NCBI GenBank assembly: GCA_001898185.1
Contig: MKTI01000004.1
Location: 1-64,000 of the forward strand
Direction: 5' to 3'
Length of the DNA: 64,000 bases
Source: Cellulomonas sp. 73-145
GTDB taxonomy: Bacteria; Actinomycetota; Actinomycetes; Actinomycetales; Cellulomonadaceae
A program made the translations under genes and the position numbers. The first letter of the stretch is position 1, and every line of letters starts with the position of its first letter. Of the stretch, positions 41,303 to 51,405 are shown piece by piece. The notes beneath the pieces are model-generated. The model did not search any database. It was not told the origin of the DNA and saw only the letters and a program-made list of their open reading frames with translations.

Positions 41303-42319
41303 TCAGCCGACCGAGCGGGTCTTCGCCACCTCGTACAGCGCGATCCCGGCGGCCACCCCGGCGTTCAGCGACTCGACCGCCGATGCGATCGGGATCGCCG
41401 CCACCGCATCGCACTGCTCGCGCACCAGGCGGGACAGCCCCTTGCCCTCCGAGCCGACCACCAGCACCAGCGGGTCGGCGGAGAACGGCAGGTCACCCAC
41501 CGACACGTCGCCGTGCCCGTCCAGGCCGACGACGAACACGCCCGCCTGCCGGTACTCCGCCAGGGTGCGCGCCAGGTTGGTCGCCCGCGCCACCGGCACG
41601 CGCGCGGCGGCACCGGCGGACACCTTCCACGCCGCGGCGGTCACGCCGGCGGAGCGACGCGACGGCACCAGCACGCCGTGCGCGCCGAACGCACCGGCGC
41701 TGCGCAGCACCGCGCCGAGGTTGCGCGGGTCGGTGACGCCGTCGAGCGCCACGATCAGCGCAGGCCGGCCGGACCGCTCGGCGGTGTCCAGCAGGTCGTC
41801 CGGGTCGCCGTACACGTAGGCCGGCACCTGCAGCGCCACGCCCTGGTGCACGCCGCCGTCGGTCATCCGGTCCAGCTCGAGGCGGCTGACCTCGAGGATC
41901 GGCATGCGGGCGTCGGCCGCGATCGTGATGATCTCGCGGGTGCGGTCGTCGGCCTCGAGCTTGGCGGCGAGGTAGACCGCCGAGGCCGGCACCCCGGCCC
42001 GCAGCGCCTCGAGCACCGAGTTGCGGCCGCCGACCACCTCCTTGCCCGGGGTCTGACGACCCCGGCCGGCCGCGCCGGGCCGGCCTGTACCGGGTCGTCC
42101 TGCACCGGGCCGGCCGGTGGCCGCCGGGCGTGCGACGGAGCCACCCCGCTCCTGCGCCACCTTCCGCTTGTGGGCGGCGTGGTACGGCCGGTCCTCCGCC
42201 TTGGGCGTCGGCCCCTTGCCCTCGAGCGCCTTGCGGCCGTGCCCTCCCGTGCCGACGCCGGGGGCCTTCTTCGACCCTGCCTTGCGCGTCGCTCCGCGTC
42301 GCTGCGAGTTCCCGGCCAT
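41303..42319 (-). CDS. rlmB: 23S rRNA 2'-O-methyltransferase of the TrmH/RlmB family
   Basis: SpoU-class SAM-dependent RNA ribose methyltransferase, likely acting on 23S rRNA G2251. 338 residues. The first 100 are a basic, disordered extension with Gly-Arg-Pro-Gly repeats. Then comes the substrate-binding domain ([24 protein letters not shown]) and the knotted SPOUT domain with motif 1 [16 protein letters not shown], motif 2 [20 protein letters not shown] and motif 3 [22 protein letters not shown]. The ATG overlaps the cysS stop (TGATG), the usual cysS-rlmB pairing in actinobacteria. Confidence 0.92.
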   Translation of the reverse strand: MAGNSQRRGATRKAGSKKAPGVGTGGHGRKALEGKGPTPKAEDRPYHAAHKRKVAQERGGSVARPAATGRPGAGRPGTGRPGAAGRGRQTPGKEVVGGRNSVLEALRAGVPASAVYLAAKLEADDRTREIITIAADARMPILEVSRLELDRMTDGGVHQGVALQVPAYVYGDPDDLLDTAERSGRPALIVALDGVTDPRNLGAVLRSAGAFGAHGVLVPSRRSAGVTAAAWKVSAGAAARVPVARATNLARTLAEYRQAGVFVVGLDGHGDVSVGDLPFSADPLVLVVGSEGKGLSRLVREQCDAVAAIPIASAVESLNAGVAAGIALYEVAKTRSVG

Positions 42320-43755
42320 CAGCTCTCCTCGTCCCGCGCGGCGAGCGTCCACCGCGCACCGTCCTTCGAGTCCTCCACCACGATGCCGGCGGCACCGAGG
42401 CGATCCCTGATGGCGTCCGACGTCGCGAAGTCCTTGGCGGCCCGCGCCTGGGCCCGTGCCGCCAGCTCCGCGCCGACCAGGGCGTCCAGCGCCCGCGCCT
42501 CGCGGTCGTCCGAGCGGGCGGAGCCCCACTGCTCGCCGGCCGGGTCGAGCCCCAGGACGTCGAGCATCCCCCGCAGCTCGACCATCGCCGCCTGCACCGC
42601 CTCGTCGTCGCCGCGCGCGAGGGCCGAGTTGCCGGCGCGCAGCACCTCGTGCACCACCGCGAGCGCGGCCGGCACGTTGAGGTCGTCGTCCATGGCCGCG
42701 ACGAAGTCCGCGGGGAGCTCGGCCGAGGCGACGGCGGCGGCGTCCGCCGCCCCCACCTTCTCGGCAGCCCGCGCGACGAAGCCGGACAGGCGGTCCCACG
42801 TGGCGGCGGCCTCCGCCAGGGTGCCGTCCGTCCACTCGAGCATCGAGCGGTACTGCACGGCGGTCAGCGCGTACCGCACCACCGCCGCCGGCGTCTGAGC
42901 CAGCACAGCGGAGACCAGCAGCCCGTTGCCGAGCGACTTGCTCATCTTCGCGCCGCCCTGCGTCACCCAGCCGTTGTGCAGCCAGTACCGCGCGAACCCG
43001 TACCCGGCGGCCCGCGACTGCGCGAGCTCGTTCTCGTGGTGCGGGAACCGCAGGTCCAGGCCGCCGCCGTGGATGTCGAACGAGTCACCCAGGTACCGGC
43101 GGGCCATCGCGGAGCACTCCAGGTGCCACCCGGGGCGGCCGCGACCGAACGGGGTCTCCCAGGCGGCGGTGTCCGGCTCACCCGGCTTCGGCGACTTCCA
43201 CAGGGCGAAGTCGTGCGGGTCGTGCTTGTCGGCGCCGTCGGCCGGCTCGTCGGAGGTCTCGACGATGTCGTCCAGGCGCTGGTTGGTCAGCGCGCCGTAG
43301 GCGGGGTAGGACCGCACGTCGAAGTACACGTCGCCGGGACCGGAGCGGTAGGCGTGGCCGGTGTCGACGAGCTGGGTCATCAGCTCCACCATCGCCGGCA
43401 CGTGGCCGGTGGCACGCGGCTCGTAGTCCGGCGGCAGCACGCCGAGCGCGTCGTAGGCGGCGGTGAACGCCCGCTCGTTGGCCATCGCCCACGCCCACCA
43501 CGGCACGCCGGCGTCGGCAGCCTTGGCGAGGATCTTGTCGTCGATGTCCGTGACGTTCCGGATCATCGTCACCTGGTAGCCGGTGCGCCGCAGCCAGCGC
43601 ACCAGCACGTCGAACGCGATCGACGAGCGCACGTGGCCCACGTGCGGCGGTGCCTGCACGGTGGCGCCGCACAGGTAGATGCCGACCCGGCCTTCGACGA
43701 GGGGGACGAAGTCACGCACCGCGCGGGTCGCGGAGTCGAAGAGCCGGAGGGTCAC
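42319..43755 (-). CDS. cysS: Cysteinyl-tRNA synthetase
   Basis: Charges tRNA-Cys in the cytoplasm. 478 residues, class I. Cys29 (IYLCGATVQ) is the first zinc ligand, the HIGH motif is PPHVGHVRS at about 36-44, and the KMSKS loop is [45 protein letters not shown] and the C-terminal anticodon-binding helices complete it. Mycothiol ligase MshC is a close relative, but the genetic link to rlmB and the full-length C-terminal domain favour CysS. Confidence 0.95.
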   Translation of the reverse strand: MTLRLFDSATRAVRDFVPLVEGRVGIYLCGATVQAPPHVGHVRSSIAFDVLVRWLRRTGYQVTMIRNVTDIDDKILAKAADAGVPWWAWAMANERAFTAAYDALGVLPPDYEPRATGHVPAMVELMTQLVDTGHAYRSGPGDVYFDVRSYPAYGALTNQRLDDIVETSDEPADGADKHDPHDFALWKSPKPGEPDTAAWETPFGRGRPGWHLECSAMARRYLGDSFDIHGGGLDLRFPHHENELAQSRAAGYGFARYWLHNGWVTQGGAKMSKSLGNGLLVSAVLAQTPAAVVRYALTAVQYRSMLEWTDGTLAEAAATWDRLSGFVARAAEKVGAADAAAVASAELPADFVAAMDDDLNVPAALAVVHEVLRAGNSALARGDDEAVQAAMVELRGMLDVLGLDPAGEQWGSARSDDREARALDALVGAELAARAQARAAKDFATSDAIRDRLGAAGIVVEDSKDGARWTLAARDEES

Positions 43756-43764
43756 CGGCCAAGG

Positions 43765-45060
43765 CTACCGGGGCGGCTGCGTGGGCCCGCGCCCGCCAGG
43801 GGTGCCCAGCACCCCCGCGACCAGCACCACCGCCAGCACCAGCACCGCAGGCACCACGAAGCCGGCCCGCAGGGTGAGGACGGACCCGACGGCTCCCACC
43901 GCGACGCCGCCGAGCACCACACCGACGTAGTTGAAGTAGTTCAGCCGCGCGACGACGGCATCGGCGTGCCCGGGCGCCACGTCTCCGGCCGCCGAGAACG
44001 ACAGGGGCGGCACCACGCCGAGGCCGAGGCCCACCAGACCGAACCCGGCCACGACCAGCCACGCGTCGTGCGTCAGCATCACCACGAGCAGACCGACGGT
44101 GCCCAGCACCGCGCCGACCCGCACCACCGCCGCCCGGCCGACGCGACGCACCCCGAGGTCGCCGACCACCCGGGACAGCAGCGTCGTGCCCAGGTAGGCC
44201 GCGTAGCCGAGGGGCTGCACGTGCGTCGGCGCGCCGACGTCCTGCGCCAGGAACAGCGCGCTCCAGGCCGACACCGCCGAGTCGACGATGTAGAACGCCA
44301 CCACCACCAGCCCCAGCATCACCACCGGACGCCACGGCACGACCGCACGCGACCCGGGCTCGGCGGTCGGGGCCGACGGCTCAGCGCCGTCCGCTGCCAC
44401 CGGCGCCGCCTCGGTCCCGTCAGCCGCCGTCCCGGCGGCAACCGCTGCCGCGCCCCCGGACCACCACCCGGCCCGCCGCACCAGGACCGCCGCCGCGACG
44501 GCGGCCGGCGTGCCGAGCAGGATGACCGCCACCACGGGATCCGCCGGCCAGCGCGGCGCCAGCGCCGCCACCAGCAGCGCACCGGCGATCCCCCCGAACG
44601 ACCACGCCCCGTGGAACCCCGCCAGCAGCGACCGCCCGTACCGGTGCTGCACGGCGACCGCCTGCATGTTCACCGACGCGTCCACCAGGCCGAGGCCGAG
44701 GCCGTACAGCAGGAACGCCCCCACGAGCACCGCGAACGACGGGGCCGCCGCGACACCGACGAGGGCGGCCGCGAGCACGCTCAGCCCTGCGACCAGCCCG
44801 CCTCGGCTGCCGGACGCCGAGGCGGCGAGCCGGTCGGCCAGCACCGTGCCGCCGGCCGCCAGCAGGCACACCCCGAGGATCACCAGCGTCACCTGCCCGG
44901 TGCCGACGCCGTGGCGGCGCTCCAGCACCGGCAGGCTGTTCAGGGTCAGCGCGTAGGACAGCCCCTGGGCCGCGAACGCCGCCGAGATCGCGATGCGCGC
45001 CCGACGAGCCGCCACCGGGACGGCGAGGCTGCGCGGGAGCGCGTCCGCCGGCGACGCCAT
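43765..45060 (-). CDS. Major facilitator superfamily transporter
   Basis: 431-residue inner-membrane transporter with about 12 hydrophobic helices. It starts AISAAFAAQGLSYALTLNSLPVLERRHGVGTGQV, contains YGLGLGLVDASVNMQAVAVQHRYGRSLLAGFHGAWSFGGIAGALL, and has an Ala-rich cytoplasmic loop between helices 6 and 7 (about 205-245). The GLGLVDASVNMQ segment resembles a fucose-permease/YbjJ-like group. Substrate not determinable. Its ATG shares bases with the stop of the TetR gene, so regulator and transporter form one unit. That arrangement is typical of efflux systems. Confidence 0.88.
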   Translation of the reverse strand: MASPADALPRSLAVPVAARRARIAISAAFAAQGLSYALTLNSLPVLERRHGVGTGQVTLVILGVCLLAAGGTVLADRLAASASGSRGGLVAGLSVLAAALVGVAAAPSFAVLVGAFLLYGLGLGLVDASVNMQAVAVQHRYGRSLLAGFHGAWSFGGIAGALLVAALAPRWPADPVVAVILLGTPAAVAAAVLVRRAGWWSGGAAAVAAGTAADGTEAAPVAADGAEPSAPTAEPGSRAVVPWRPVVMLGLVVVAFYIVDSAVSAWSALFLAQDVGAPTHVQPLGYAAYLGTTLLSRVVGDLGVRRVGRAAVVRVGAVLGTVGLLVVMLTHDAWLVVAGFGLVGLGLGVVPPLSFSAAGDVAPGHADAVVARLNYFNYVGVVLGGVAVGAVGSVLTLRAGFVVPAVLVLAVVLVAGVLGTPGGRGPTQPPR

Positions 45061-45704
45061 CAGACGGGCTGGTCCGCGAGCGGCTGGTCGAGGGCGTCCG
45101 TGCGGACCTGCACGGGGCGGATGTGGGAGGCGAGGAACGCGCCGAACACCTCGAGGGCGGCCAGCGCCTGGTCGCCGTCGTGGTCGGCCAGCCACGCGAG
45201 CGTGATGCCGTCCGTCGCCATCACCACCAGCCGCGCGAGCTGGGCGAGCGGCAACGTCCACTCGACGTGCGCCGCCCGGGCGACGCTCTCCAGGAACGTC
45301 CGCGCGGCCTCGTGGCTGACGGAGTACTGCTCGGCGGACACCTGCCGGACCTCGGGGTGGCGCATCGAGTAGGTGGTCAGCTCGAAGCTGAGCAGCTGGG
45401 CTCCGCGCGTCTCCGCGATGTTCGACCACAGCAGGTGCGTCGCACCGAGGATGATCTCGGCCGCCTCGCCCTCGGGCGGCATCTGCTGCAGGCCCGTGGT
45501 CAGGTTCTGGCGCGTGATGTAGTGCGCCATCGACCGCAGGATCTCGTCCTTGTCGCGGAAGCAGTAGTGCACCACCCCGAGCGAGACGCCGGCCTCGGAG
45601 GCGATGGCGCGCACGGTGGCGGCGTCGATGCCGTCACGGCTCGCGACGCGGATGGCCGCGTCGATCAGCTGCTCGCGCCGCTCGGCGACGGGCAGTCGGT
45701 TCAT
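45060..45704 (-). CDS. TetR family transcriptional regulator
   Basis: 214-residue repressor-type regulator. Start chosen at the ATG at 45704, preceded by AAGGAGGGCCCC; a 21-residue longer version lacks a ribosome site. N-terminal HTH: REQLIDAAIRVASRDGIDAATVRAIASEAGVSLGVVHYCFRDKDEILRSM. The C-terminal ligand domain is helical and resembles BetI-like proteins. It probably controls itself and the coupled MFS transporter through the palindrome at 45770-45783. Confidence 0.92.
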   Translation of the reverse strand: MNRLPVAERREQLIDAAIRVASRDGIDAATVRAIASEAGVSLGVVHYCFRDKDEILRSMAHYITRQNLTTGLQQMPPEGEAAEIILGATHLLWSNIAETRGAQLLSFELTTYSMRHPEVRQVSAEQYSVSHEAARTFLESVARAAHVEWTLPLAQLARLVVMATDGITLAWLADHDGDQALAALEVFGAFLASHIRPVQVRTDALDQPLADQPV

Positions 45705-45769
45705 GGGGCCCTCCTTGTACCGGCGCCGCTCGCGGCACCGCAGCGCCGCGACGAGGCGAATAACCAAGG

Positions 45770-45783
45770 ATGACGATAGTCAT
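45770..45783. promoter_or_regulatory. Candidate TetR operator
   Basis: ATGAC-GATA-GTCAT, a perfect 5-bp inverted repeat in an AT-rich patch about 66 bases before the TetR start codon. Plausible autoregulatory site; not otherwise confirmed. Confidence 0.5.
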
Positions 45784-45848
45784 AAGTGGCGTGCACTCCG
45801 CACCCAGGCACAAGGGGGTCACCCGCTCGGCCCTGCGGTGACCGGCTC

Positions 45849-46364
45849 TCAGGAGCCGACTGGCAGCACCAGCGCGGTGGCGACGGCCGCGACGCCCTCG
45901 CCGCGGCCGGTCAGCCCCAGGCCGTCCGTGGTGGTCGCGGAGACCGTGACAGGGCCGCCCGCCGCCGCCGACAGGGCCGCCTGGGCCTCGTCCCGCCGCG
46001 ACCCCAGGCGCGGCCGGTTGCCGATCACCTGCACGGCGACGTTCCCGACGACGAACCCGGCGGCGCGCACACGCCGCGCCGTCTCCGCGAGGAGGACCGT
46101 GCCGGCCGCACCGGCCCAGGCGGGGTCCGACGTGCCGAACTGCGAGCCCAGGTCACCGAGCCCGGCGGCCGACAGCAGGGCGTCCGCGGCGGCGTGCGCG
46201 GCGACGTCGGCGTCCGAGTGGCCCGCCAGCGGTCGCTCCCCCGGCCACTCGAGGCCGGCGAGGTGCAGCACGGCGCCCTCGGCGGGATCCGGGTCGTAGG
46301 CGTGCACGTCCACGCCGATGCCGGTGCGGGGCAGTCCACCGGCCAGCGGCTCGCCCGTCGTCAC
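45849..46364 (-). CDS. ispF: 2-C-methyl-D-erythritol 2,4-cyclodiphosphate synthase
   Basis: Fifth step of the MEP isoprenoid pathway. 171 residues from a GTG overlapping the ispD stop. Metal ligands fit Asp19 and His21 in [10 protein letters not shown] and His49 in [38 protein letters not shown] and the C-terminal [25 protein letters not shown] are diagnostic. The trimeric enzyme normally works after IspD and IspE; ispE is not in this window. Confidence 0.96.
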   Translation of the reverse strand: MTTGEPLAGGLPRTGIGVDVHAYDPDPAEGAVLHLAGLEWPGERPLAGHSDADVAAHAAADALLSAAGLGDLGSQFGTSDPAWAGAAGTVLLAETARRVRAAGFVVGNVAVQVIGNRPRLGSRRDEAQAALSAAAGGPVTVSATTTDGLGLTGRGEGVAAVATALVLPVGS

Positions 46365-47092
46365 GGCGCCACCGCCGCCAGCACCTCGGACAGGTGCAGG
46401 TCACGCGGGGTGGTGATCTTCACGGCGCGCTCGTCCCCGGCCACCATCCACACCGGCAGCCCGAGGGCCTCGACCAGCCCGGCGTCGTCGGACGCCGCGG
46501 TCGCCTCGCCCACCGCCCGGTCAGCCCCCGCCTGGTGCGCCCGCACCAGGACGTCCCGGTCGAACCCCTGCGGTGTCTGCACGGCGCGCAGCTCCTCCCG
46601 CGGCACGGTCGCCAGCACCGGCGCACCCTCGGCGCCGCCGGCACCGACCCGCTTGATCGTGTCCGTGACGGCCAGCCCGGGCACGACCGCGGGGTGCCCT
46701 GCCCGCACGGCCTCGACCACCCGCGCGACCAGCTCGGGGGGCGCGAAGGCCCGCGCCGCGTCGTGCACCAGCACCACCGTCGCGTCGTCCGGGATCGCGG
46801 CGAGCCCCGCCGCCACCGACGCCTGCCGCGTCGCGCCGCCGGCCACCACCACGAACGACGCCCGCGGACCGAGCCCGGCCCGCAGCAGCGCCTGAGCCGC
46901 GGTCACCTGTCCCGCGGGCACCGTGACTACCAGCCGCTCGACACCGGGCCCGTCGGCCGGCCGTGCCGCCAGCAGCGACCGCGCCGCATGCACGACGAGG
47001 GCCACCCCCTGCACCGGCACGAAGGCCTTGGGCAGGACGTGGCCCAGTCGGGATCCGCTCCCGGCGGCGGTGAGGATGGCGGCGACCGTCAC
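46361..47092 (-). CDS. ispD: 2-C-methyl-D-erythritol 4-phosphate cytidylyltransferase
   Basis: Third step of the MEP pathway, CTP-dependent. 243 residues from a GTG. The nucleotide-binding loop is [21 protein letters not shown]. Other conserved parts are [44 protein letters not shown], and the C-terminal [31 protein letters not shown]. It lies 48 bases after carD and overlaps ispF. The carD-ispD-ispF order is a familiar actinobacterial arrangement. Confidence 0.96.
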   Translation of the reverse strand: MTVAAILTAAGSGSRLGHVLPKAFVPVQGVALVVHAARSLLAARPADGPGVERLVVTVPAGQVTAAQALLRAGLGPRASFVVVAGGATRQASVAAGLAAIPDDATVVLVHDAARAFAPPELVARVVEAVRAGHPAVVPGLAVTDTIKRVGAGGAEGAPVLATVPREELRAVQTPQGFDRDVLVRAHQAGADRAVGEATAASDDAGLVEALGLPVWMVAGDERAVKITTPRDLHLSEVLAAVAP

Positions 47093-47140
47093 GGCCGTGC
47101 TCCTCGGGCGCTGGTCAGCAGGTGGGTGGCGCGAGGCGGC

Positions 47141-47623
47141 TCAGGAGGCCAGCACCTCGTCGAGGATGGCCTCGGCCTTCTCCTCCTCGGTGTGCTCCGC
47201 CAGCGCGAGCTCCGAGACGAGGATCTGACGGGCCTTCGCCAGCATCCGCTTCTCGCCGGCCGAGAGGCCGCGGTCGGCGTCGCGGCGCGACAGGTCGCGG
47301 ACCACCTCGGCGACCTTGATGACGTCGCCGGAGGCCAGCTTCTCGAGGTTGGCCTTGTAGCGGCGCGACCAGTTGGTCGGCTCCTCCGTGTAGGGGGCGC
47401 GCAGCACGTCGAACACGCGCTCCAGACCCTCCTGGCCCACCACGTCGCGCACGCCGACCAGGTCGACGTTCTCCGCCGGGACCTCGATGGTCAGATCACC
47501 CTGCGCGACCTTGAGCTTGAGGTAGATCTTGTCCTCTCCACGGATGGTCCGGGTCTTGATCTCTTCGATCAACGCTGCACCGTGGTGCGGGTAGACAACG
47601 GTCTCCCCAACAGTGAAAGTCAT
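47141..47623 (-). CDS. carD: CarD family transcriptional regulator
   Basis: 160-residue RNA polymerase-binding protein that stabilises open complexes at housekeeping promoters. The N-terminal Tudor-like RNAP-interaction domain starts [37 protein letters not shown]. The C-terminal helical DNA-binding domain contains [59 protein letters not shown]. The Trp in PTNWSRRYK corresponds to the base-wedging Trp of mycobacterial CarD. Expressed from an extended -10 promoter 22 bases upstream of the start. Confidence 0.97.
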   Translation of the reverse strand: MTFTVGETVVYPHHGAALIEEIKTRTIRGEDKIYLKLKVAQGDLTIEVPAENVDLVGVRDVVGQEGLERVFDVLRAPYTEEPTNWSRRYKANLEKLASGDVIKVAEVVRDLSRRDADRGLSAGEKRMLAKARQILVSELALAEHTEEEKAEAILDEVLAS

Positions 47624-47651
47624 CTGCAGGTGTCCCCTTTCGCAGTGGCCT

Positions 47652-47680
47652 ATCCTATCACGCCGTATTTCCGGCCAAAT
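47652..47680 (-). promoter_or_regulatory. carD promoter with extended -10
   Basis: On the minus strand, TGATAGGAT gives a -10 (TAGGAT, 47657-47652) with an extended TGN. A TTTGGC/TTGGCC -35 lies 15-16 bases upstream. A GGGG-type ribosome site follows before the carD ATG. Confidence 0.6.
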
Positions 47681-47863
47681 GGTCTGGTTCCTGCCGTCGT
47701 CGCAGGTCAGCAGGCACGTCCGGAGCCCGGTCCCGGGACGGCGCACGGGGGGTACGGGCCGCTAGGCTGGGCACGCCCAGGACCAAGGTCCTTCCCGCAC
47801 GTCGGGGCCGGAGCCGGGGGCACCGGGCCGCGCCGCGGCCGCAGTCCGTGCACAGGAGGAGCC

Positions 47864-48448
47864 GTGACCAGCACCCGCCGCCCACGCCGCACGATCGCCG
47901 TCGCGGTGCTCGCGGTGGCGCTGCCGCTCGTCGGAGGGCTCGCCGGCTGCTCGGCGACCAACCCGATCCAGACGCAGCGCCCGTACTCGCCGGCCGACGG
48001 TGTGCGTGCGACGCTCGGCCCGCTCGAGACGACGAACCTGCTGGTCGCCGGCACGGCGAAGGGCCACGCCGCGGCGCTGTCCGGCGGCCTGGTGAACACC
48101 GGTGCCGACGCGCTGACCGTCAGCGTGGCCGTGTCCGGCGAGACGTCGACGTTCACGGTGCCCGCGCACGGGTCGGTGCTGATCGGCACCGGGTCGGACA
48201 GCGGCCGCACGATGCCGATCCAGTCGCTCGACGCCGACCTCGGTGCGCTGACCACGGTCACGCTGAAGGTGCCGTCCGCCGGCTCGGCCGCCGTGCAGGT
48301 GCCCGTGGTGGACGGCTCGCTGCCCCAGTACACGTCGGTGCTGCCGTCACCCGCGTCGGGCTCGGGCGCGACCGCGTCGTCGTCACCGGTCGCCTCCGCG
48401 ACACCGGGCGCGAAGACGCCGACGCCGACGCCCAGCACGTCGTCCTGA
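47864..48448 (+). CDS. Putative lipoprotein
   Basis: 194 residues from a GTG after AGGAGGAGCC. Basic N-terminus, hydrophobic helix and lipobox LAGC with Cys29. The mature part looks like a single beta-sandwich of the copper-chaperone/DUF461 style (RPYSPADGVRATLGPLETTNLLVAGTAKGHAAALSGGLVNTGADALTVSVAVSGE), ending in a Ser/Thr/Pro-rich tail. Similar lipoproteins occur near carD in other actinobacteria, but I cannot assign a function. Divergent from carD and convergent with pstB. Confidence 0.8.
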   Translation: MTSTRRPRRTIAVAVLAVALPLVGGLAGCSATNPIQTQRPYSPADGVRATLGPLETTNLLVAGTAKGHAAALSGGLVNTGADALTVSVAVSGETSTFTVPAHGSVLIGTGSDSGRTMPIQSLDADLGALTTVTLKVPSAGSAAVQVPVVDGSLPQYTSVLPSPASGSGATASSSPVASATPGAKTPTPTPSTSS

Positions 48449-48473
48449 CGGCTGCACCGGCGCCCCGGCCCGG

Positions 48474-49253
48474 TCAGCCGAAGCGGCCGGAGATGTAGTC
48501 CTCGGTCTGCTGCTGGCGCGGGGTGGAGAAGATCGTCGCGGTGTCGTCGATCTCCACCAGGCGACCCGGCTTGCCGGCGCCCTCGATGTTGAAGAAGCCG
48601 GTGCGGTCGGACACGCGCGCGGCCTGCTGCATGTTGTGCGTGACGATCACGATCGTGTAGCTCGCCTTGAGCTCGGAGATCAGGTCCTCGATGGCGAGGG
48701 TGGAGATCGGGTCGAGCGCGGAGGCCGGCTCGTCCATCAGCAGCACCTGCGGGGTGACGGCGATCGCGCGCGCGATGCACAGGCGCTGCTGCTGACCGCC
48801 CGACAGGGACGATCCCGGACGGTCGAGACGGTCCTTGACCTCCTTCCACAGGTTGGCGCCCACCAGGGAGCGCTCCACCAGGTCGGCGGCGTCGGACTTG
48901 GAGATCTTCTTGTTGTTCAGCCGCACGCCCGCCAGCACGTTCTCCGCGATGGACATCGTCGGGAACGGGTTGGGCCGCTGGAACACCATGCCGACCTGGC
49001 GGCGCACCGCCACCGGGTCGACCGCGGGGCCGTACAGGTCGACGCCGTCCATCGCGACGGTGCCCTCGACGCGCGCGCCCGGGATCACCTCGTGCATGCG
49101 GTTCAGCGAGCGCAGGAACGTCGACTTGCCGCAGCCGGACGGACCGATCAGCGCGGTGACGCTGCGGGGCTCGATCGACATGCTGACGTCCGAGACGGCG
49201 AGGAAGGACCCGTAGTAGATGTTCAGGTCCTTCACGTCGATGCGCTGTGCCAT
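48474..49253 (-). CDS. pstB: Phosphate ABC transporter ATPase PstB
   Basis: ATPase of the high-affinity phosphate importer, 259 residues. Walker [10 protein letters not shown] at 37-45, the PstB-typical [19 protein letters not shown]-loop [15 protein letters not shown], signature [16 protein letters not shown], Walker [17 protein letters not shown] and switch [21 protein letters not shown]. Last gene of pstS-pstC-pstA-pstB, 43 bases after pstA. Confidence 0.97.
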   Translation of the reverse strand: MAQRIDVKDLNIYYGSFLAVSDVSMSIEPRSVTALIGPSGCGKSTFLRSLNRMHEVIPGARVEGTVAMDGVDLYGPAVDPVAVRRQVGMVFQRPNPFPTMSIAENVLAGVRLNNKKISKSDAADLVERSLVGANLWKEVKDRLDRPGSSLSGGQQQRLCIARAIAVTPQVLLMDEPASALDPISTLAIEDLISELKASYTIVIVTHNMQQAARVSDRTGFFNIEGAGKPGRLVEIDDTATIFSTPRQQQTEDYISGRFG

Positions 49254-49296
49254 GCGGGTCTCGCTCTCTGCTCTCTGCGACGGGGTCTCGTGGTGC

Positions 49297-50265
49297 TCAG
49301 CGCAGCTTCGGCGCGAACAGCCAGGTCACGAGGCGACCCACGAGGTTGAGGATGACGACGATGAGAAGGAGGGTCAACGCCGCGGCCCACGCCCGGTCGA
49401 GGTTGATCGACACGAGGCAGTTGGTGGCGTTCCGGGCGCAGCGCGCCGGGCCCTGGTGGTACTGGTCGTAGATGAACACCGGCAGCGTCATCATGCGGCC
49501 GGCGAACAGGTTGAAGTTGATCGACGCGGTGGTGCCGACCGCGATGAGCAGCGGTGCCGTCTCGCCGATCACGCGGGCGACGGCGAGCAGCACGCTGGTG
49601 GTCAGCCCGGCGACGGACGTCCGCAGCACCACCTTGACGATGGTCAGCCACTTCGGCACACCCAGGGCGTAGGCCGCCTCGCGCAGCTCGTTGGGCACCA
49701 GCCGGAGCATCTCCTCCGACGAGCGGACCACCACGGGGATCATCAGCAGGGCCAGCGCGACGGACCCCATCACGCCCAGGCGGACGCCGGGGCCGAAGAA
49801 GATCGCGAACACCGCGAAGGCGAACAGGCCGGCGACGATCGACGGGATGCCCGTCATCACGTCGACGAAGAACGTGACGGCCCGCGCGAGCGGTCCCTTG
49901 CCGTACTCGACCAGGTAGATCGCGGCGAGCAGGCCGATCGGCACCGAGATCACCGTGGTGCCCAGCGTGATCAGCAGGGTGCCGGCGATCGCGTGGTAGG
50001 CACCGCCGGCGTCCATGCCACCGGACACGTTGCGCATCGAGTGCAGCAGGAAGTACGGCGTGAACTTCGCCAGACCGTGGCTGAGCACGGTCCACAGCAG
50101 CGAGAACAGCGGCGTCATCGCCAGGAAGAAGGCGGCCCAGACGAGCCCCGTCATCGTCCGGTTCTTGCGCTGCCGGCCGCGGTCGACCGACGTGAGCAGC
50201 TCGCGGAGCGCGTTGTCCGGTCCGGGGGCGGTCGAGGCGGTGGCCGACGCGCTGGTGGCGCTCAT
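49297..50265 (-). CDS. pstA: Phosphate ABC transporter permease PstA
   Basis: 322-residue permease with about six membrane helices. Recognisable parts: [50 protein letters not shown] and the EAA loop region [24 protein letters not shown]. The ATG shares bases with the pstC stop. An extracellular loop with two cysteines ([15 protein letters not shown]) lies near the C-terminus. Confidence 0.96.
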   Translation of the reverse strand: MSATSASATASTAPGPDNALRELLTSVDRGRQRKNRTMTGLVWAAFFLAMTPLFSLLWTVLSHGLAKFTPYFLLHSMRNVSGGMDAGGAYHAIAGTLLITLGTTVISVPIGLLAAIYLVEYGKGPLARAVTFFVDVMTGIPSIVAGLFAFAVFAIFFGPGVRLGVMGSVALALLMIPVVVRSSEEMLRLVPNELREAAYALGVPKWLTIVKVVLRTSVAGLTTSVLLAVARVIGETAPLLIAVGTTASINFNLFAGRMMTLPVFIYDQYHQGPARCARNATNCLVSINLDRAWAAALTLLLIVVILNLVGRLVTWLFAPKLR

Positions 50266-51284
50266 CAGTTGGCTCCGGAGAACTCGTTGCGGCGCGAGAC
50301 GATCCAGCGCGCCAGCATGTTGACCGCCATGGTGATGACGAACAGCGCCAGGCCGGTCGCGATCAGGGTGTTGACCGCCAGGCCGCTCGAGTCGGGGAAC
50401 TTCGCAGCGATGTTGGCCGCGATGGTCTGCAGCACGCCGGAGTCGAAGATCTGGAACGAGTAGCCGGTGCCGCTCGAGGTGGACAGCACCATCAGCACCG
50501 CCATCGTCTCGCCGAGCGCGCGGCCCAGACCGAGCATCGCGGCGGACACCACGCCGGAGCGCCCGAACGGCAGCACGGCCATGCGGATCACCTCCCACCG
50601 CGTCGCACCGAGGGCGAGCGCCGCCTCCTGGTGCAGGTGGGGGGTCTGCTTGAACACCTCGCGGGACACCGCCGTGATGATCGGCAGGATCATGATCGCC
50701 AGCACCAGCGCGGTGGTGGCCATCGAGCGGCCGGTCGCGGTCGCCCGCACCGTCACCCCCGGGATCACGCTGAGGACGTCGGCCACCCACTGCCAGAGCG
50801 GGGCGATCCGCGGCGCGAGGATCTGCGCGCCCCAGAGGCCGAACACCACAGACGGGATCGCCGCGAGCAGGTCGATCACGAAGCCGACGGCCCCGGCGAC
50901 GCGGCGCGGCGCGTAGTGGGACACGAACAGCGCGATGCCGACGGCGACCGGCGTCGCCATCACCAGCGCGAGCGCCGCGGCGATCAGCGTGCCGAAGATC
51001 AGCGGTCCGATGTACCCGGCCAGGTTGTGGGCACCGGGGGGCAGGTTGCCCTCGCTCTGCAGGGTCGCGTCCGACGCGGTGATCGCCGCCCAGCCCCTGA
51101 TCAGCAGGAACACCGCCACGGCGGCGAGGACCACCAGCAGCAGCACACCGGCGGCCGTGGCCGCCCAGCGGAACACACGGGACATGCCGCGTTCGGGGAC
51201 GCCCCGTGCACGGGTCTTCCGCGGGCCGGAGCTGTCACCGCCCCGTGGGGCCTTCGATGCATCGAGCGTGGGTGCGCTCACCAC
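50265..51284 (-). CDS. pstC: Phosphate ABC transporter permease PstC
   Basis: 339-residue permease from a GTG start after AAGG. A polar 35-residue N-terminus leads to about six membrane helices. Conserved: IGPLIFGTLIAAALALVMATPVAVGIALFVS, LAAIPSVVFGLWGA, ISREVF-like VSREVFKQTPHLHQEAALALGATRWEVIRMAVLPFGRSGVVSAAMLGLGRALGETMAVLMVL. Preceded by the hairpin after pstS. Confidence 0.96.
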   Translation of the reverse strand: MVSAPTLDASKAPRGGDSSGPRKTRARGVPERGMSRVFRWAATAAGVLLLVVLAAVAVFLLIRGWAAITASDATLQSEGNLPPGAHNLAGYIGPLIFGTLIAAALALVMATPVAVGIALFVSHYAPRRVAGAVGFVIDLLAAIPSVVFGLWGAQILAPRIAPLWQWVADVLSVIPGVTVRATATGRSMATTALVLAIMILPIITAVSREVFKQTPHLHQEAALALGATRWEVIRMAVLPFGRSGVVSAAMLGLGRALGETMAVLMVLSTSSGTGYSFQIFDSGVLQTIAANIAAKFPDSSGLAVNTLIATGLALFVITMAVNMLARWIVSRRNEFSGAN

Positions 51285-51334
51285 ATGGACCTTCTCATCG
51301 CTTGATGGTCAACGGGAACTTCGCCGAACGCTAG

Positions 51335-51379
51335 TGCCGGTGGCAGGGGCACCCTGGTGGGGCGTCCCTGCCACCGGCA
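51335..51379 (-). terminator. Attenuating hairpin between pstS and pstC
   Basis: A perfect 14-bp stem (51335-51348 with 51366-51379, 17-base loop) in the 121-base gap after pstS. Such an element would make pstS transcript far more abundant than pstCAB, fitting the excess of binding protein over transporter. Confidence 0.75.
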
Positions 51380-51405
51380 GCTGTGCGTCACGCCGGCAGT
51401 GCCGG

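Noticed and set aside
42319..43755. cysS considered as mycothiol ligase mshC
   Set aside because: It is coupled to rlmB and has the full C-terminal tRNA-binding part and a normal KMSKS loop, so cysteinyl-tRNA synthetase is the better reading.
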